DNA of 13,254 nt from Bacillota bacterium. GTDB lineage: Bacteria > Bacillota > Clostridia > Tissierellales > Sporanaerobacteraceae. This document shows, one piece after another, positions 1 through 7,136 of this stretch. Where the stretch lies: NCBI GenBank assembly GCA_029779375.1, contig JAKPAR010000134.1:1-13254 (forward strand). Reading direction: 5' to 3'. The notes beneath the pieces were generated by a model that did not search any database, was not told where the DNA came from, and worked only from the letters and a program-made list of their open reading frames with translations. The position numbers were made by a program, and so were the translations under genes. Positions within the stretch are counted from its first letter, which is position 1. Every line of letters starts with the position of its first letter.

Positions 1-150
1 TATGAAAAGAAACTTGAGGAAGAAGTATTTACTAATGCCATAAAGCGTTATATAAAAGATCCAAAGAAAAATGTGAGGAACTTGTTTGAATATGCTAAAG
101 TTTTTAACATTAAGAATAAGGTACAGACATATATAGGAGTGTGGTTGTAA
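1..150 (+). CDS. AbiEi-like type IV antitoxin, C-terminal fragment (5' end outside window)
   Basis: The frame is open from the first base to TAA at 148-150 and gives 49 residues ending in RNLFEYAKVFNI...TYIGVWL. This tail, with its LFEYAK..FNI..KV.TY pattern, resembles the C-terminus of AbiEi-family antitoxins. Those proteins normally carry an N-terminal winged helix that represses the operon and a C-terminal domain that neutralises AbiEii. Neither the DNA-binding part nor the promoter lies in this window. The stop codon shares one base with the next ATG (TAATG), so the two genes are translationally coupled, as is usual for abiEi-abiEii pairs. The assignment rests on a short tail plus the AbiEii domain next door; the neighbour is the stronger evidence. 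Whether the upstream part of the antitoxin is intact cannot be seen. Confidence 0.75.
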   Translation, partial: YEKKLEEEVFTNAIKRYIKDPKKNVRNLFEYAKVFNIKNKVQTYIGVWL

Positions 151-1601
151 TGGGAAATATTGAAGCATCAGTTTTAGCAAGGCTAAAAAACAAATCTAAA
201 GAACAAGGCATCCCATTGCAACAACTACTAAATTTATTTTGTCAAGAAGAATTTATTCGAAGGCTTTCAGGAAGTAATTATAAAGAAAATCTTATTCTTA
301 AAGGTGGTTTTTTATTATATTCAATTAGTGGATTTACTACAAGACCAACAGTTGATGCAGATTATCTTTTAATGAATTATTCAAATGATTTAGATGCTAT
401 AGAAAAGCTTGTTAAAGAAGTTATTTCTTCACCTAGCAATAATGATTTTGTAGAGTTTAAAATTAGAGGTTTAGAGGGAATTAGTGAGGTTAAAGAGTAT
501 CATGGTATCAGGGTCAACCTTACTGGTATTATTGGAAGGACAAAGACACCTTTTAGTATAGACTTTGGAGTTGGAGATATTATTGTACCTTCCCCAGTTG
601 AAAGAGCTCTACCAGTATTACTTCCAGAGTTTGAAAAACCTGAGGTATTAACTTATTCTTTAGAATCTACAGTAGCAGAGAAATTAGATGTGATTATATC
701 TTTAATGGAAGCTACAGGTCGTATGAAGGATTTTTATGATATATATTATTTAGCAACAACATTTGATTTTGAGGGTAGGAAACTTCAAGAAGCAATATAT
801 GAAACATTATCTAATCGAGGCACACCATATGAAAAGGACTCTGTTGTTGTAATTGCAAGACTTACTAAAGATAACCAAATTCAAAAGAGATGGGACAATA
901 CAGATAAATATATGGCTGAAAAAATGAGGAGAGAGTTTTCTGCAAACGTATCTCATGAATTAAAAACACCACTTACATCAATAAATGGCTATGCTGAAAT
1001 AATTGAATCAGGGCTTACAAGCAAAGAAGATACTGTTAAATTTGCAGGGATCATAAGAAAAGAAGGGAATAGACTTTTAGAGCTAATAGATTCAGTCATT
1101 AAATTGTCAAAACTTGACGAGGGCTTTGTTAAAAAAGAATTTGTTTTTGTGGATTTGTATGAAATGGCAAACAATATATTTCGAAGTTTTGAAGTTGCAG
1201 CAAAAGAAAAAAATATAAATATAATAGTTCAAGGATATCACAACAAGATACAAGCTGATAAGAATATGATGGAAGAACTTTTATATAATCTTATAGACAA
1301 TGCTATTAAATATAATAAAGTAGATGGAACTGTAAATGTAAAAATACAAGATGAAATCAATTCTACTATCTTGACAATATCAGATACAGGAATTGGTATT
1401 CCGAAAGAAGCTCAAGAAAGGGTGTTTGAAAGATTTTATATGGTAGACAAAAGTAGAGGCAATAAAAGTACAGGATTAGGTCTTTCTATAGTGAAACATA
1501 TTGTAGAATATCACAATGGTAGTATTAGTCTCAAAAGTGAGGTAGGATATGGGACGGAAATAAAAATAAAATTGCCAAAGATTCAATTAGAAAATATATA
1601 A
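150..1601 (+). CDS. Chimeric protein: AbiEii-type nucleotidyltransferase toxin fused to a histidine kinase catalytic core
   Basis: The product has 483 residues from ATG 150. That ATG is chosen because GGAG at 136-139 sits 10 bases upstream and the preceding stop overlaps it; an in-frame GTG at 141 is only one base from the GGAG. Residues about 1-250 are an AbiEii/AbiGii nucleotidyltransferase. They contain KGG at 51-53, R65 and D69-x-D71 in the first motif, SIDFGVGD around D138, EKLD with K178, and RMKDFYD at 191-197. AbiEii toxins usually run near 280-300 residues, so the C-terminal tail is missing. From about residue 255 the protein is a PhoR/WalK-like kinase: HisKA with SHELKTPLTS (phospho-acceptor H269), N-box N380/N384, G1 D412-T-G-I-G416, G2 TGLGLS around 441-446, and a normal C-terminus. 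No membrane segment, HAMP, PAS or receiver domain is present. Known AbiEii proteins are cytoplasmic toxins held off by AbiEi; sensor kinases are normally membrane anchored. I infer a gene fusion by deletion. Both halves look intact enough to fold, but function is unknown. Confidence 0.88.
   Translation: MGNIEASVLARLKNKSKEQGIPLQQLLNLFCQEEFIRRLSGSNYKENLILKGGFLLYSISGFTTRPTVDADYLLMNYSNDLDAIEKLVKEVISSPSNNDFVEFKIRGLEGISEVKEYHGIRVNLTGIIGRTKTPFSIDFGVGDIIVPSPVERALPVLLPEFEKPEVLTYSLESTVAEKLDVIISLMEATGRMKDFYDIYYLATTFDFEGRKLQEAIYETLSNRGTPYEKDSVVVIARLTKDNQIQKRWDNTDKYMAEKMRREFSANVSHELKTPLTSINGYAEIIESGLTSKEDTVKFAGIIRKEGNRLLELIDSVIKLSKLDEGFVKKEFVFVDLYEMANNIFRSFEVAAKEKNINIIVQGYHNKIQADKNMMEELLYNLIDNAIKYNKVDGTVNVKIQDEINSTILTISDTGIGIPKEAQERVFERFYMVDKSRGNKSTGLGLSIVKHIVEYHNGSISLKSEVGYGTEIKIKLPKIQLENI
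891..930 (+). other. Junction between toxin-derived and kinase-derived coding sequence
   Basis: Up to W248 (codon 891-893) the protein reads like an AbiEii toxin, whose members usually have a Q..W followed by a further helical tail. From about A256-E-K-M-R-R-E-F it reads like the helix that enters HisKA in clostridial PhoR-type kinases. The intervening codons (DNTDKYM) could belong to either parent. The reading frame is maintained without a stop or frameshift. No insertion-sequence end or obvious direct repeat is visible at the seam. The exact breakpoint cannot be fixed without an unfused relative of each half. Confidence 0.6.
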
Positions 1602-1609
1602 AAAGTTTA

Positions 1610-1618
1610 TGTTAAAAT
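1610..1618 (+). promoter_or_regulatory. Possible extended -10 promoter for the amidohydrolase-mutase pair
   Basis: TGTTAAAAT fits an extended -10 element (TGn plus TAAAAT, five of six to TATAAT). It lies 30 bases before the amidohydrolase ATG, in the 46-base gap after the fusion gene. No good -35 hexamer is seen at normal spacing, and no terminator separates the kinase from the amidohydrolase, so read-through is also possible. The call rests on sequence match only. Confidence 0.35.
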
Positions 1619-1647
1619 AGATGTAAAAAGGATGAGGGTGAAAATTT

Positions 1648-2838
1648 ATGATAAATAATGATGAATTGAAAAAAAGAGTTAGTGAAATTGAAGACTGGGT
1701 TGTACTTTTAAGAAGAGATTTTCATATGCATCCTGAATTGGGCATGGAAGAGTATAGAACTAGTGAAAAAATAGTGAAATATCTAGATGAAATGGGTATT
1801 CCTTATACTAAGGGAATAGCTAATACAGGAGTTGTTGGAATGATAAAAGGAGTAGAAGATGGAAAAACTGTAGCTTTGAGGGCTGATATGGATGCTCTTC
1901 CTATAGTGGATAGAAAAGATGTTCCATATAAATCTCAAATTAAAGGTAAAATGCATGCCTGTGGTCATGATGCTCATACTGCTATATTGCTAGGAGCAGC
2001 AAAGGTACTCAATGATTTGAAAGAGGAAATTAAAGGGAATATAAAACTTATATTTCAGCCAGCCGAAGAGACTACTGGTGGAGCAAAACCTATGATAGAA
2101 GAGGGAGTTCTTGAAAATCCTAAAGTAGATGGTATATTTGGACTTCATGTATACAATGATATTGATATAGGGAAAATAGGCATACGATATGGGCAAATGA
2201 ATGCTTCTTCAGATATGATAAAGATCATCATACATGGTGAAAATAGCCATGGAGCATATCCACATTTAGGGGTAGATGCAATAGCTATTGCATCTCAAGT
2301 TATAGTTTCTATTCAGACTATAGTCAGTAGAAATGTGGATCCTAGAAATTCTGCAGTTGTTTCTCTTGGTACTATTCATGGAGGAGATGCTGGAAATGTC
2401 ATAGCGGATAGAGTGGAGATTGAGGGAATAGTGCGTACTCTTGATTCTAATTCAAGAGAAAATGTCATGAAGAAAATAGTGGATATTGTTGAAGGAGTTT
2501 CTTCTTCAATGGGAGGAAGTGGAGAAGTCATAAGGAGAAAAAGCTATGATGCCTTAATAAATGATGACAACATGGTAGACATTGTATATAATAATATTGT
2601 GGAGCTATTTGGAAACGATAGTGTAGTTAAGATAAAGTATCCAAGTTTTGGAGTAGAGGATTTTGCTTATTTTGCTGAAGAATGCCCTGGAGCTTTTTTT
2701 AATTTAGGTTCACGAAATCAAAATAAAGGCATAATCCACGAGGGACACACTCCTTATTTTGATATTGATGAGGATTGTTTAAAAATTGGAGTTTTAATGC
2801 AAGTTAAAAATGTACTTACTTTTTTGAATGAGTATTAA
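1648..2838 (+). CDS. M20 family metallopeptidase / N-acyl-amino-acid amidohydrolase
   Basis: The product has 396 residues, the usual size for the M20D (hippurate hydrolase / AmaA / IAA-amino acid hydrolase) group. These cytosolic enzymes hydrolyse N-acyl or N-aminoacyl amino acids using a two-metal centre. Visible ligands are HACGHDAHT (C105, H107), QPAEE (E140, E141), GLHV (H167) and the C-terminal H364 in IHEGHTPYFD. The Cys ligand is characteristic of the M20D group. The dimerisation insert lies between, roughly residues 180-295, with GENSHGAYPH and a G-D-A-G-N-V stretch typical of the family. The start is supported by GAGGGTG at 1634-1640, seven bases before the ATG. There is no signal peptide. 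The gene lies 19 bases before the phospho-sugar mutase and is probably co-transcribed with it. The family is certain; the true substrate cannot be read from sequence. Confidence 0.93.
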   Translation: MINNDELKKRVSEIEDWVVLLRRDFHMHPELGMEEYRTSEKIVKYLDEMGIPYTKGIANTGVVGMIKGVEDGKTVALRADMDALPIVDRKDVPYKSQIKGKMHACGHDAHTAILLGAAKVLNDLKEEIKGNIKLIFQPAEETTGGAKPMIEEGVLENPKVDGIFGLHVYNDIDIGKIGIRYGQMNASSDMIKIIIHGENSHGAYPHLGVDAIAIASQVIVSIQTIVSRNVDPRNSAVVSLGTIHGGDAGNVIADRVEIEGIVRTLDSNSRENVMKKIVDIVEGVSSSMGGSGEVIRRKSYDALINDDNMVDIVYNNIVELFGNDSVVKIKYPSFGVEDFAYFAEECPGAFFNLGSRNQNKGIIHEGHTPYFDIDEDCLKIGVLMQVKNVLTFLNEY

Positions 2839-2857
2839 GATACAAGGAGGTTAGAAA

Positions 2858-4549
2858 ATGGAGTATATGGAAAGATATAAAGCATGGTTAGATAATCCCT
2901 ATTTTGATGAGGAAACTAAGAAAGAATTGGAAGCTATAAAAAATGATGAAGCTGAAATTCAAGATAGATTTTATACTGATTTGTCTTTTGGTACAGCAGG
3001 GCTAAGGGGAAAAATTGGAGCAGGAACAAATAGAATGAACAGATATACTGTATCTTTGGCAACTCAGGGTTTGGCAAATACCATAAAATCTTTTGGACAA
3101 AGTGCCATGGACAGAGGAGTAGTCATAGCTTATGATGTGAGACATTTTTCAAAAGAATTTGCAGACATTGCTGCAAGAGTTCTTGCTGCCAATGGGATAA
3201 AAGTTTATTTGTTTGAGGATTTAAGACCAACTCCAGAACTTTCTTTTGCTATAAGAAAGTTGAAAACTATTTCAGGAATTGTCATAACAGCAAGTCACAA
3301 TCCAAAAGATTATAATGGATATAAAGTATATTGGGAAAAGGGTTCTCAAATTCTTGATGAAATTGCAGAAAAGATTACAAACAATATCAAAAATGTAGGA
3401 GAATTTTCAAATGTAAATATTATAAATAGACAAGAAGCTTTAGATAGAGGTTTGCTTAAAATAATAGGGAAAGAAATAGATGATGAATATATAGAGAAGG
3501 TTAAAAATCTTTCACTACATGAGGATATAGATAAAGATATAAATATTGTATATACTCCTTTAAATGGAACTGGGAATATACCAGTCAGGAGAGTTTTGAG
3601 AGAAAGAGGATTTAGAAATATATTTGTAGTTCCAGAACAGGAAAATCCAGATCCTAATTTCACAACAGTTGGATACCCCAATCCAGAGGACACAAAGGCA
3701 TTTAAATATGCTGAAAATTTAGGGAAAAATGTAAATGCAGAAATTCTTATAGCTACAGATCCTGATTGTGATAGAGTTGCATGCATGGTTAAAGACAAGA
3801 ATGGCGAATATGTTGCACTAAATGGCAATCAAACGGGAGCACTTTTGGTGAATTACATATTGATGTCTAGAAATGAAAAAAATTCTTTGCCTAAAAATGG
3901 AGTTATAGTTAAGTCAATAGTTACAGGAGATTTAAGTAAGGCAATTGCAAATAAGTATAATATAGGCACAGTAGAGACACTTACAGGGTTTAAGCATATT
4001 TGTGGCAAGGCCAATGAATTTGATGAAACAGGAGAATATACTTTTATATTTGGATATGAAGAAAGTATTGGATATGTTTATGATACTATAGTTAGGGATA
4101 AAGACGGTGTCATCTCTAGTATGCTTATTGCTGAAATGGCAGCTTATTACAAGAAAAGAGGAAAGAGCCTTTTAGATGTTTTAAATGAGCTTTATGAAGA
4201 ATATGGATACTACAAAGAAAAACAAATATCTATAGTATTGGAAGGAATAGAGGGGAAAAATAGAATATCTAGAATAATGGAATCTTTTAGAGCTAAACCA
4301 ATTGATGAGATAAAGAACAGTAAACTCCTAAGTATTACTGATTATTTGTTAGGCTACACAGATACTCCACCATCCAATGTACTTAAATATAGATTTGATG
4401 ACGAATCTTGGTATGCTATAAGACCTTCAGGTACGGAGCCAAAGGTAAAAATATATATTTATTCAAAGGCAGATACAATGGAAAGTTCTATTGCAAAAAT
4501 TGAAGATATGGAAAGTGCTATTATGGAAAGAATAAATTCTGTAAATTGA
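2858..4549 (+). CDS. Phosphoglucomutase / phosphomannomutase (alpha-D-phosphohexomutase)
   Basis: This cytosolic enzyme of 563 residues interconverts hexose-6-phosphate and hexose-1-phosphate. All four family loops are intact. They are the phosphoserine loop TASHNPKDYNGYK with S146, the magnesium loop DPDCDR (D301, D303, D305), the sugar-binding loop GYEES (E401, E402, S403), and the phosphate-binding loop RPSGTEP (522-528). The N-terminus has the FGTAGLRG signature near residues 46-53. Length and motifs match the Bacillus PgcA type, which makes glucose-1-phosphate for UDP-glucose. Mannose is also possible, since GEES-type loops do not settle specificity. AAGGAGG at 2844-2850, seven bases before the ATG, supports the start. 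It is the last gene before a strong terminator, and the nucleotidyltransferase that could use its product begins just beyond. Confidence 0.95.
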   Translation: MEYMERYKAWLDNPYFDEETKKELEAIKNDEAEIQDRFYTDLSFGTAGLRGKIGAGTNRMNRYTVSLATQGLANTIKSFGQSAMDRGVVIAYDVRHFSKEFADIAARVLAANGIKVYLFEDLRPTPELSFAIRKLKTISGIVITASHNPKDYNGYKVYWEKGSQILDEIAEKITNNIKNVGEFSNVNIINRQEALDRGLLKIIGKEIDDEYIEKVKNLSLHEDIDKDINIVYTPLNGTGNIPVRRVLRERGFRNIFVVPEQENPDPNFTTVGYPNPEDTKAFKYAENLGKNVNAEILIATDPDCDRVACMVKDKNGEYVALNGNQTGALLVNYILMSRNEKNSLPKNGVIVKSIVTGDLSKAIANKYNIGTVETLTGFKHICGKANEFDETGEYTFIFGYEESIGYVYDTIVRDKDGVISSMLIAEMAAYYKKRGKSLLDVLNELYEEYGYYKEKQISIVLEGIEGKNRISRIMESFRAKPIDEIKNSKLLSITDYLLGYTDTPPSNVLKYRFDDESWYAIRPSGTEPKVKIYIYSKADTMESSIAKIEDMESAIMERINSVN

Positions 4550-4566
4550 TTTTAATATTTAATTTT

Positions 4567-4618
4567 AAAGCCGAGGATTAAACTGAACATTTAGTTTAAT
4601 CCTCGGCTTTTCTTTTTT
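4567..4618 (+). terminator. Rho-independent terminator, 18-bp perfect stem
   Basis: The left arm at 4567-4584 and right arm at 4593-4610 are exact reverse complements of 18 bases around an 8-base loop. The GC-rich part (GCCGAGG/CCTCGGC) is at the base, and TCTTTTTT follows at 4611-4618. The stem begins 17 bases after the mutase stop. The T-run is only on the right-hand side, so it terminates + strand transcription from the amidohydrolase-mutase unit. Confidence 0.95.
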
Positions 4619-4643
4619 CATGAATATATTTTTCAAGTATATC
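4615..4643 (+). promoter_or_regulatory. Weak candidate promoter for the nucleotidyltransferase-glucan synthase unit
   Basis: After the terminator a new promoter is expected within 4619-4670. The best pair I see is TTTTCA (4615-4620) and TATATC (4638-4643), 17 bases apart, each four of six to consensus, with the -35 sharing bases with the terminator T-run. TAAAGT at 4650-4655 is an alternative -10. Neither is strong, and no operator-like palindrome or riboswitch fold is apparent. Confidence 0.22.
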
Positions 4644-4669
4644 AAACAATAAAGTATGCAACAAAAATA

Positions 4670-4687
4670 AAAGGAGTGATTAAAATA
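4670..4687 (+). promoter_or_regulatory. Ribosome binding site placing the start at a non-canonical ATA codon
   Basis: AAAGGAG at 4670-4676 is the only good Shine-Dalgarno site. The in-frame GTG at 4676 overlaps its last base, so it cannot be served by it. The in-frame codon at a proper eight-base spacing is ATA at 4685-4687. Reading from there gives M-K-A-V-I-M-S-G-G-K-G-T-R-L, matching how proteins of this family normally begin. The downstream ATG at 4700 would remove the first beta strand. An ATT at 4679 is only two bases from the site. I infer AUA initiation, or a recent ATG-to-ATA change (or sequencing error). Confidence 0.5.
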
Positions 4688-7111
4688 AAAGCCGTAATCA
4701 TGTCAGGAGGTAAAGGCACAAGACTTAGACCTCTTACTTGTCATATACCTAAGCCTATGGTTCCTATATTAAATAAGCCAGTCATGAAATATATATTAGA
4801 ACTTTTGAAATTTCACAATATAGAGGATATAGCTGTAACACTACATTATTTGCCATCGTCAATTATAGATTATTTTCACAATGGCAAAGATTTTGGTGTC
4901 AATGTGAATTATTACATAGAAAAAACACCTTTGGGAACGGGAGGAAGTGTAAAGAATGCACAGGATTTTTTAAATGATACTTTTGTAGTCATAAGTGGGG
5001 ATGCTTTTACAAATATAGATTTACACAAGGCTATAGATTTTCATAAAAATAAAAAATCAAAGGCAACTTTAGTATTAAAAAAAGAACCTGTGCCATTGGA
5101 ATATGGAGTTATAATCACAGATGAAAATGGAAAGATAAGCAAGTTTTTGGAAAAGCCTAGCTGGGGGGAAGTTTTTAGCGATACTATAAATACTGGTATA
5201 TATATATTGGAACCAGAGGTTCTTGATTATTATAAAAAAGGAGAAAACTTTGACTTTAGCAAAGATTTATTTCCAAGACTTTTGAAAGATAATATACCTA
5301 TGTATGGATATATAACTGAAGATTATTGGTGTGATATAGGTGACATAAATTCCTATATGAGAACGCATAGGGATTTATTAGATAAAAAATTGCATATGAA
5401 ATTTGAATCTAAAGAAATAGAAGAAGGTATATGGATAGGGGATGGAACTTTTATAGGTAGAGAAGTAGAAATGATTCCCCCTGTTTATATTGGTAAAAAT
5501 TCTACAATAAGAGGGAAAACAAAAATAGAGCCATATACAGTTATTGGTGACAATTGTTATATAGATTCGGGATGTTCTCTTAAAAAAACTATATTATGGA
5601 AAAATGTATTTTTTTCTCAAAATATAGAAGCTAGAAAATCTATTATATGCAATGATGTAAATATAAAGGAACAAGTAAAATTGTTTGAAGGTTCAGTAGT
5701 AGGCTCATCTTCAACTATATCTAAAAGAGCTATTGTTTCACCAAATGTTAAAATATGGCCCCATAAATTGATAGAAGAAAATACAAAAGTAAATGAAAAT
5801 TTGATTTGGGGTTCAAAGGTTTCAAAGAACATATTTGGAAATAGAGATATTCAAGGACATATAAATATTGATATAACTCCTGAATTTGCTTCAAGACTTG
5901 GTTCAGCGTTTGCTTCCCAGACAATTGAAAAAGGAGTTTTTGTTGTAAGTAGTGATGAACACAATTCATCAGAGCTCATTAAAAGTTCATTGATATCTGG
6001 GATTTTGTCTACAGGTTCAAAGGTCATAGATATAAAAGATGCTTCTATGCCTATGTGTAGATTTGCAGTTCGACATTTTAGGACCAATGGGGGTTTGCAA
6101 GTTAGATCGGATTCTCATGACAAGAACAAAATACATATAGAACTCATTGATGAAAGAGGTGCAAATATCAGTAGAAATTTAGAGAGAAAAATTGAAAATG
6201 CTTTTGGTATTGAAGATTTTAAGAGATGCAATGGAGAAAGTGTAGAGGATATAGCTAGAATGTATAATTTTTCATCTATTTATATAAATGAAGGAGAAAA
6301 GATTCTTAAAAATCTTTCTGAAATCAAAAGACGAAACTTAAAAGTACTGGTATATTCTGCATCTGCAAATGTTTCAAATTTAGCAAAGAAGTATTTAGAA
6401 AATATTGGTTGTGATGGAGTTGTAATTAGTGACAAACATCATTATGAAAAAATATCTAAAAGAGTACGGGAAGAAAATTTTGATTTAGGAGTTATATACA
6501 GTGAAAATGGCGAGAACATGATACTTATAGATGACAAAGGAAGAATATTGGATGGGGAAAAGTTTTCACTTTTTTCTTTCTTTATGGGATTTAAAAGTGG
6601 AGAAATGAAAGAAGTAGTCATTCCATACAATTTTCCTAGAATTGTGGAAAATATGGCGACTAAATACAATGGGAAAGTGCATATAACTAAGACCAATTTA
6701 GCTGATACATTGGGAGAAATAATAGATAGAAACTGTATATATCAGTACATTTTGAATTTTGATGCTATTTGGGGTACTGGGAAAATAATAGATTTTATAG
6801 TATCAGAAAAAACAGCTTTGAGTAAAATAGTAGACGAATTGCCTAAATATTATTATGTAAAAAACAAGGTTTTTTGTCCTTGGGAAGAAAAAGGGAGAAT
6901 ACTTAGAAAAATTATAGAAGATAATCAAACTGGTATAGAAACTATTGAAGGGGCAAGAATAGTTGATGACAAAGGATGGGCATTGATACTTCCAGATGAA
7001 GAAAAACCATTGTTTAATATTTACGTAGAAGGTTTTAATGAAGAATATGCTCAAGAATTGTCGAGCTTTTATCATGACAAGATTGAAAAAATGCTAGAAA
7101 ATTCCAGATAG
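4676..7111 (+). CDS. Sugar-1-phosphate nucleotidyltransferase with beta-helix and degenerate phosphomannomutase-like domain (mannose-1-P guanylyltransferase family)
   Basis: The frame is 811 codons from GTG 4676; the true start may be ATA 4685, as described for the ribosome site. Residues about 5-235 are an NTP_transferase fold with SGGKGTRLRPLT (10-21), KPMVP, TPLGTGG (84-90), SGD with metal-binding D109, and EKPSWGEVFSDTINTGIY. These enzymes couple NTP and a sugar-1-phosphate into an NDP-sugar plus pyrophosphate. Residues about 250-380 are irregular hexapeptide repeats (I-G-x-x-T/V) of a left-handed beta-helix. Residues about 405-811 resemble a phosphomannomutase and keep family landmarks such as CPWEEKGRI near the end. 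However, the TASHNP loop reads SDSHDK (S480 kept), and the magnesium loop DGDADR reads SENGEN (609-614). The phosphate loop RPSGTEP is also missing, so mutase activity is unlikely. This layout is known in long proteins annotated as mannose-1-phosphate guanylyltransferases. GDP-mannose or UDP-glucose is therefore possible; the glucan synthase 25 bases downstream favours the latter by context only. Confidence 0.88.
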   Translation: MIKIKAVIMSGGKGTRLRPLTCHIPKPMVPILNKPVMKYILELLKFHNIEDIAVTLHYLPSSIIDYFHNGKDFGVNVNYYIEKTPLGTGGSVKNAQDFLNDTFVVISGDAFTNIDLHKAIDFHKNKKSKATLVLKKEPVPLEYGVIITDENGKISKFLEKPSWGEVFSDTINTGIYILEPEVLDYYKKGENFDFSKDLFPRLLKDNIPMYGYITEDYWCDIGDINSYMRTHRDLLDKKLHMKFESKEIEEGIWIGDGTFIGREVEMIPPVYIGKNSTIRGKTKIEPYTVIGDNCYIDSGCSLKKTILWKNVFFSQNIEARKSIICNDVNIKEQVKLFEGSVVGSSSTISKRAIVSPNVKIWPHKLIEENTKVNENLIWGSKVSKNIFGNRDIQGHINIDITPEFASRLGSAFASQTIEKGVFVVSSDEHNSSELIKSSLISGILSTGSKVIDIKDASMPMCRFAVRHFRTNGGLQVRSDSHDKNKIHIELIDERGANISRNLERKIENAFGIEDFKRCNGESVEDIARMYNFSSIYINEGEKILKNLSEIKRRNLKVLVYSASANVSNLAKKYLENIGCDGVVISDKHHYEKISKRVREENFDLGVIYSENGENMILIDDKGRILDGEKFSLFSFFMGFKSGEMKEVVIPYNFPRIVENMATKYNGKVHITKTNLADTLGEIIDRNCIYQYILNFDAIWGTGKIIDFIVSEKTALSKIVDELPKYYYVKNKVFCPWEEKGRILRKIIEDNQTGIETIEGARIVDDKGWALILPDEEKPLFNIYVEGFNEEYAQELSSFYHDKIEKMLENSR

Positions 7112-7136
7112 ATAGTGGCTGAAAGGAATGAATAGT

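Noticed and set aside
141..149. GTG at 141 as the start of the fusion gene
   Set aside because: It is one base from the GGAG site, whereas ATG 150 has good spacing and overlaps the preceding stop in the coupled manner expected for abiE genes.
3346..3828. 160-codon open frame on the minus strand inside the mutase gene
   Set aside because: It lies wholly antisense to a gene with all catalytic motifs, has a Ser/Phe/Ile-rich composition typical of reversed AT-rich coding DNA, and resembles no family I recognise.
4567..4618. Terminator hairpin considered as a mobile-element inverted repeat or bidirectional terminator
   Set aside because: The arms are only 8 bases apart, a T-run follows only on the + side, and it sits directly after a gene end, so a simple one-way terminator explains it.
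5617..7075. Several minus-strand open frames of 71-90 codons inside the nucleotidyltransferase gene
   Set aside because: They overlap one another and the sense gene, lack convincing ribosome sites, and look like shadows of a real coding frame.
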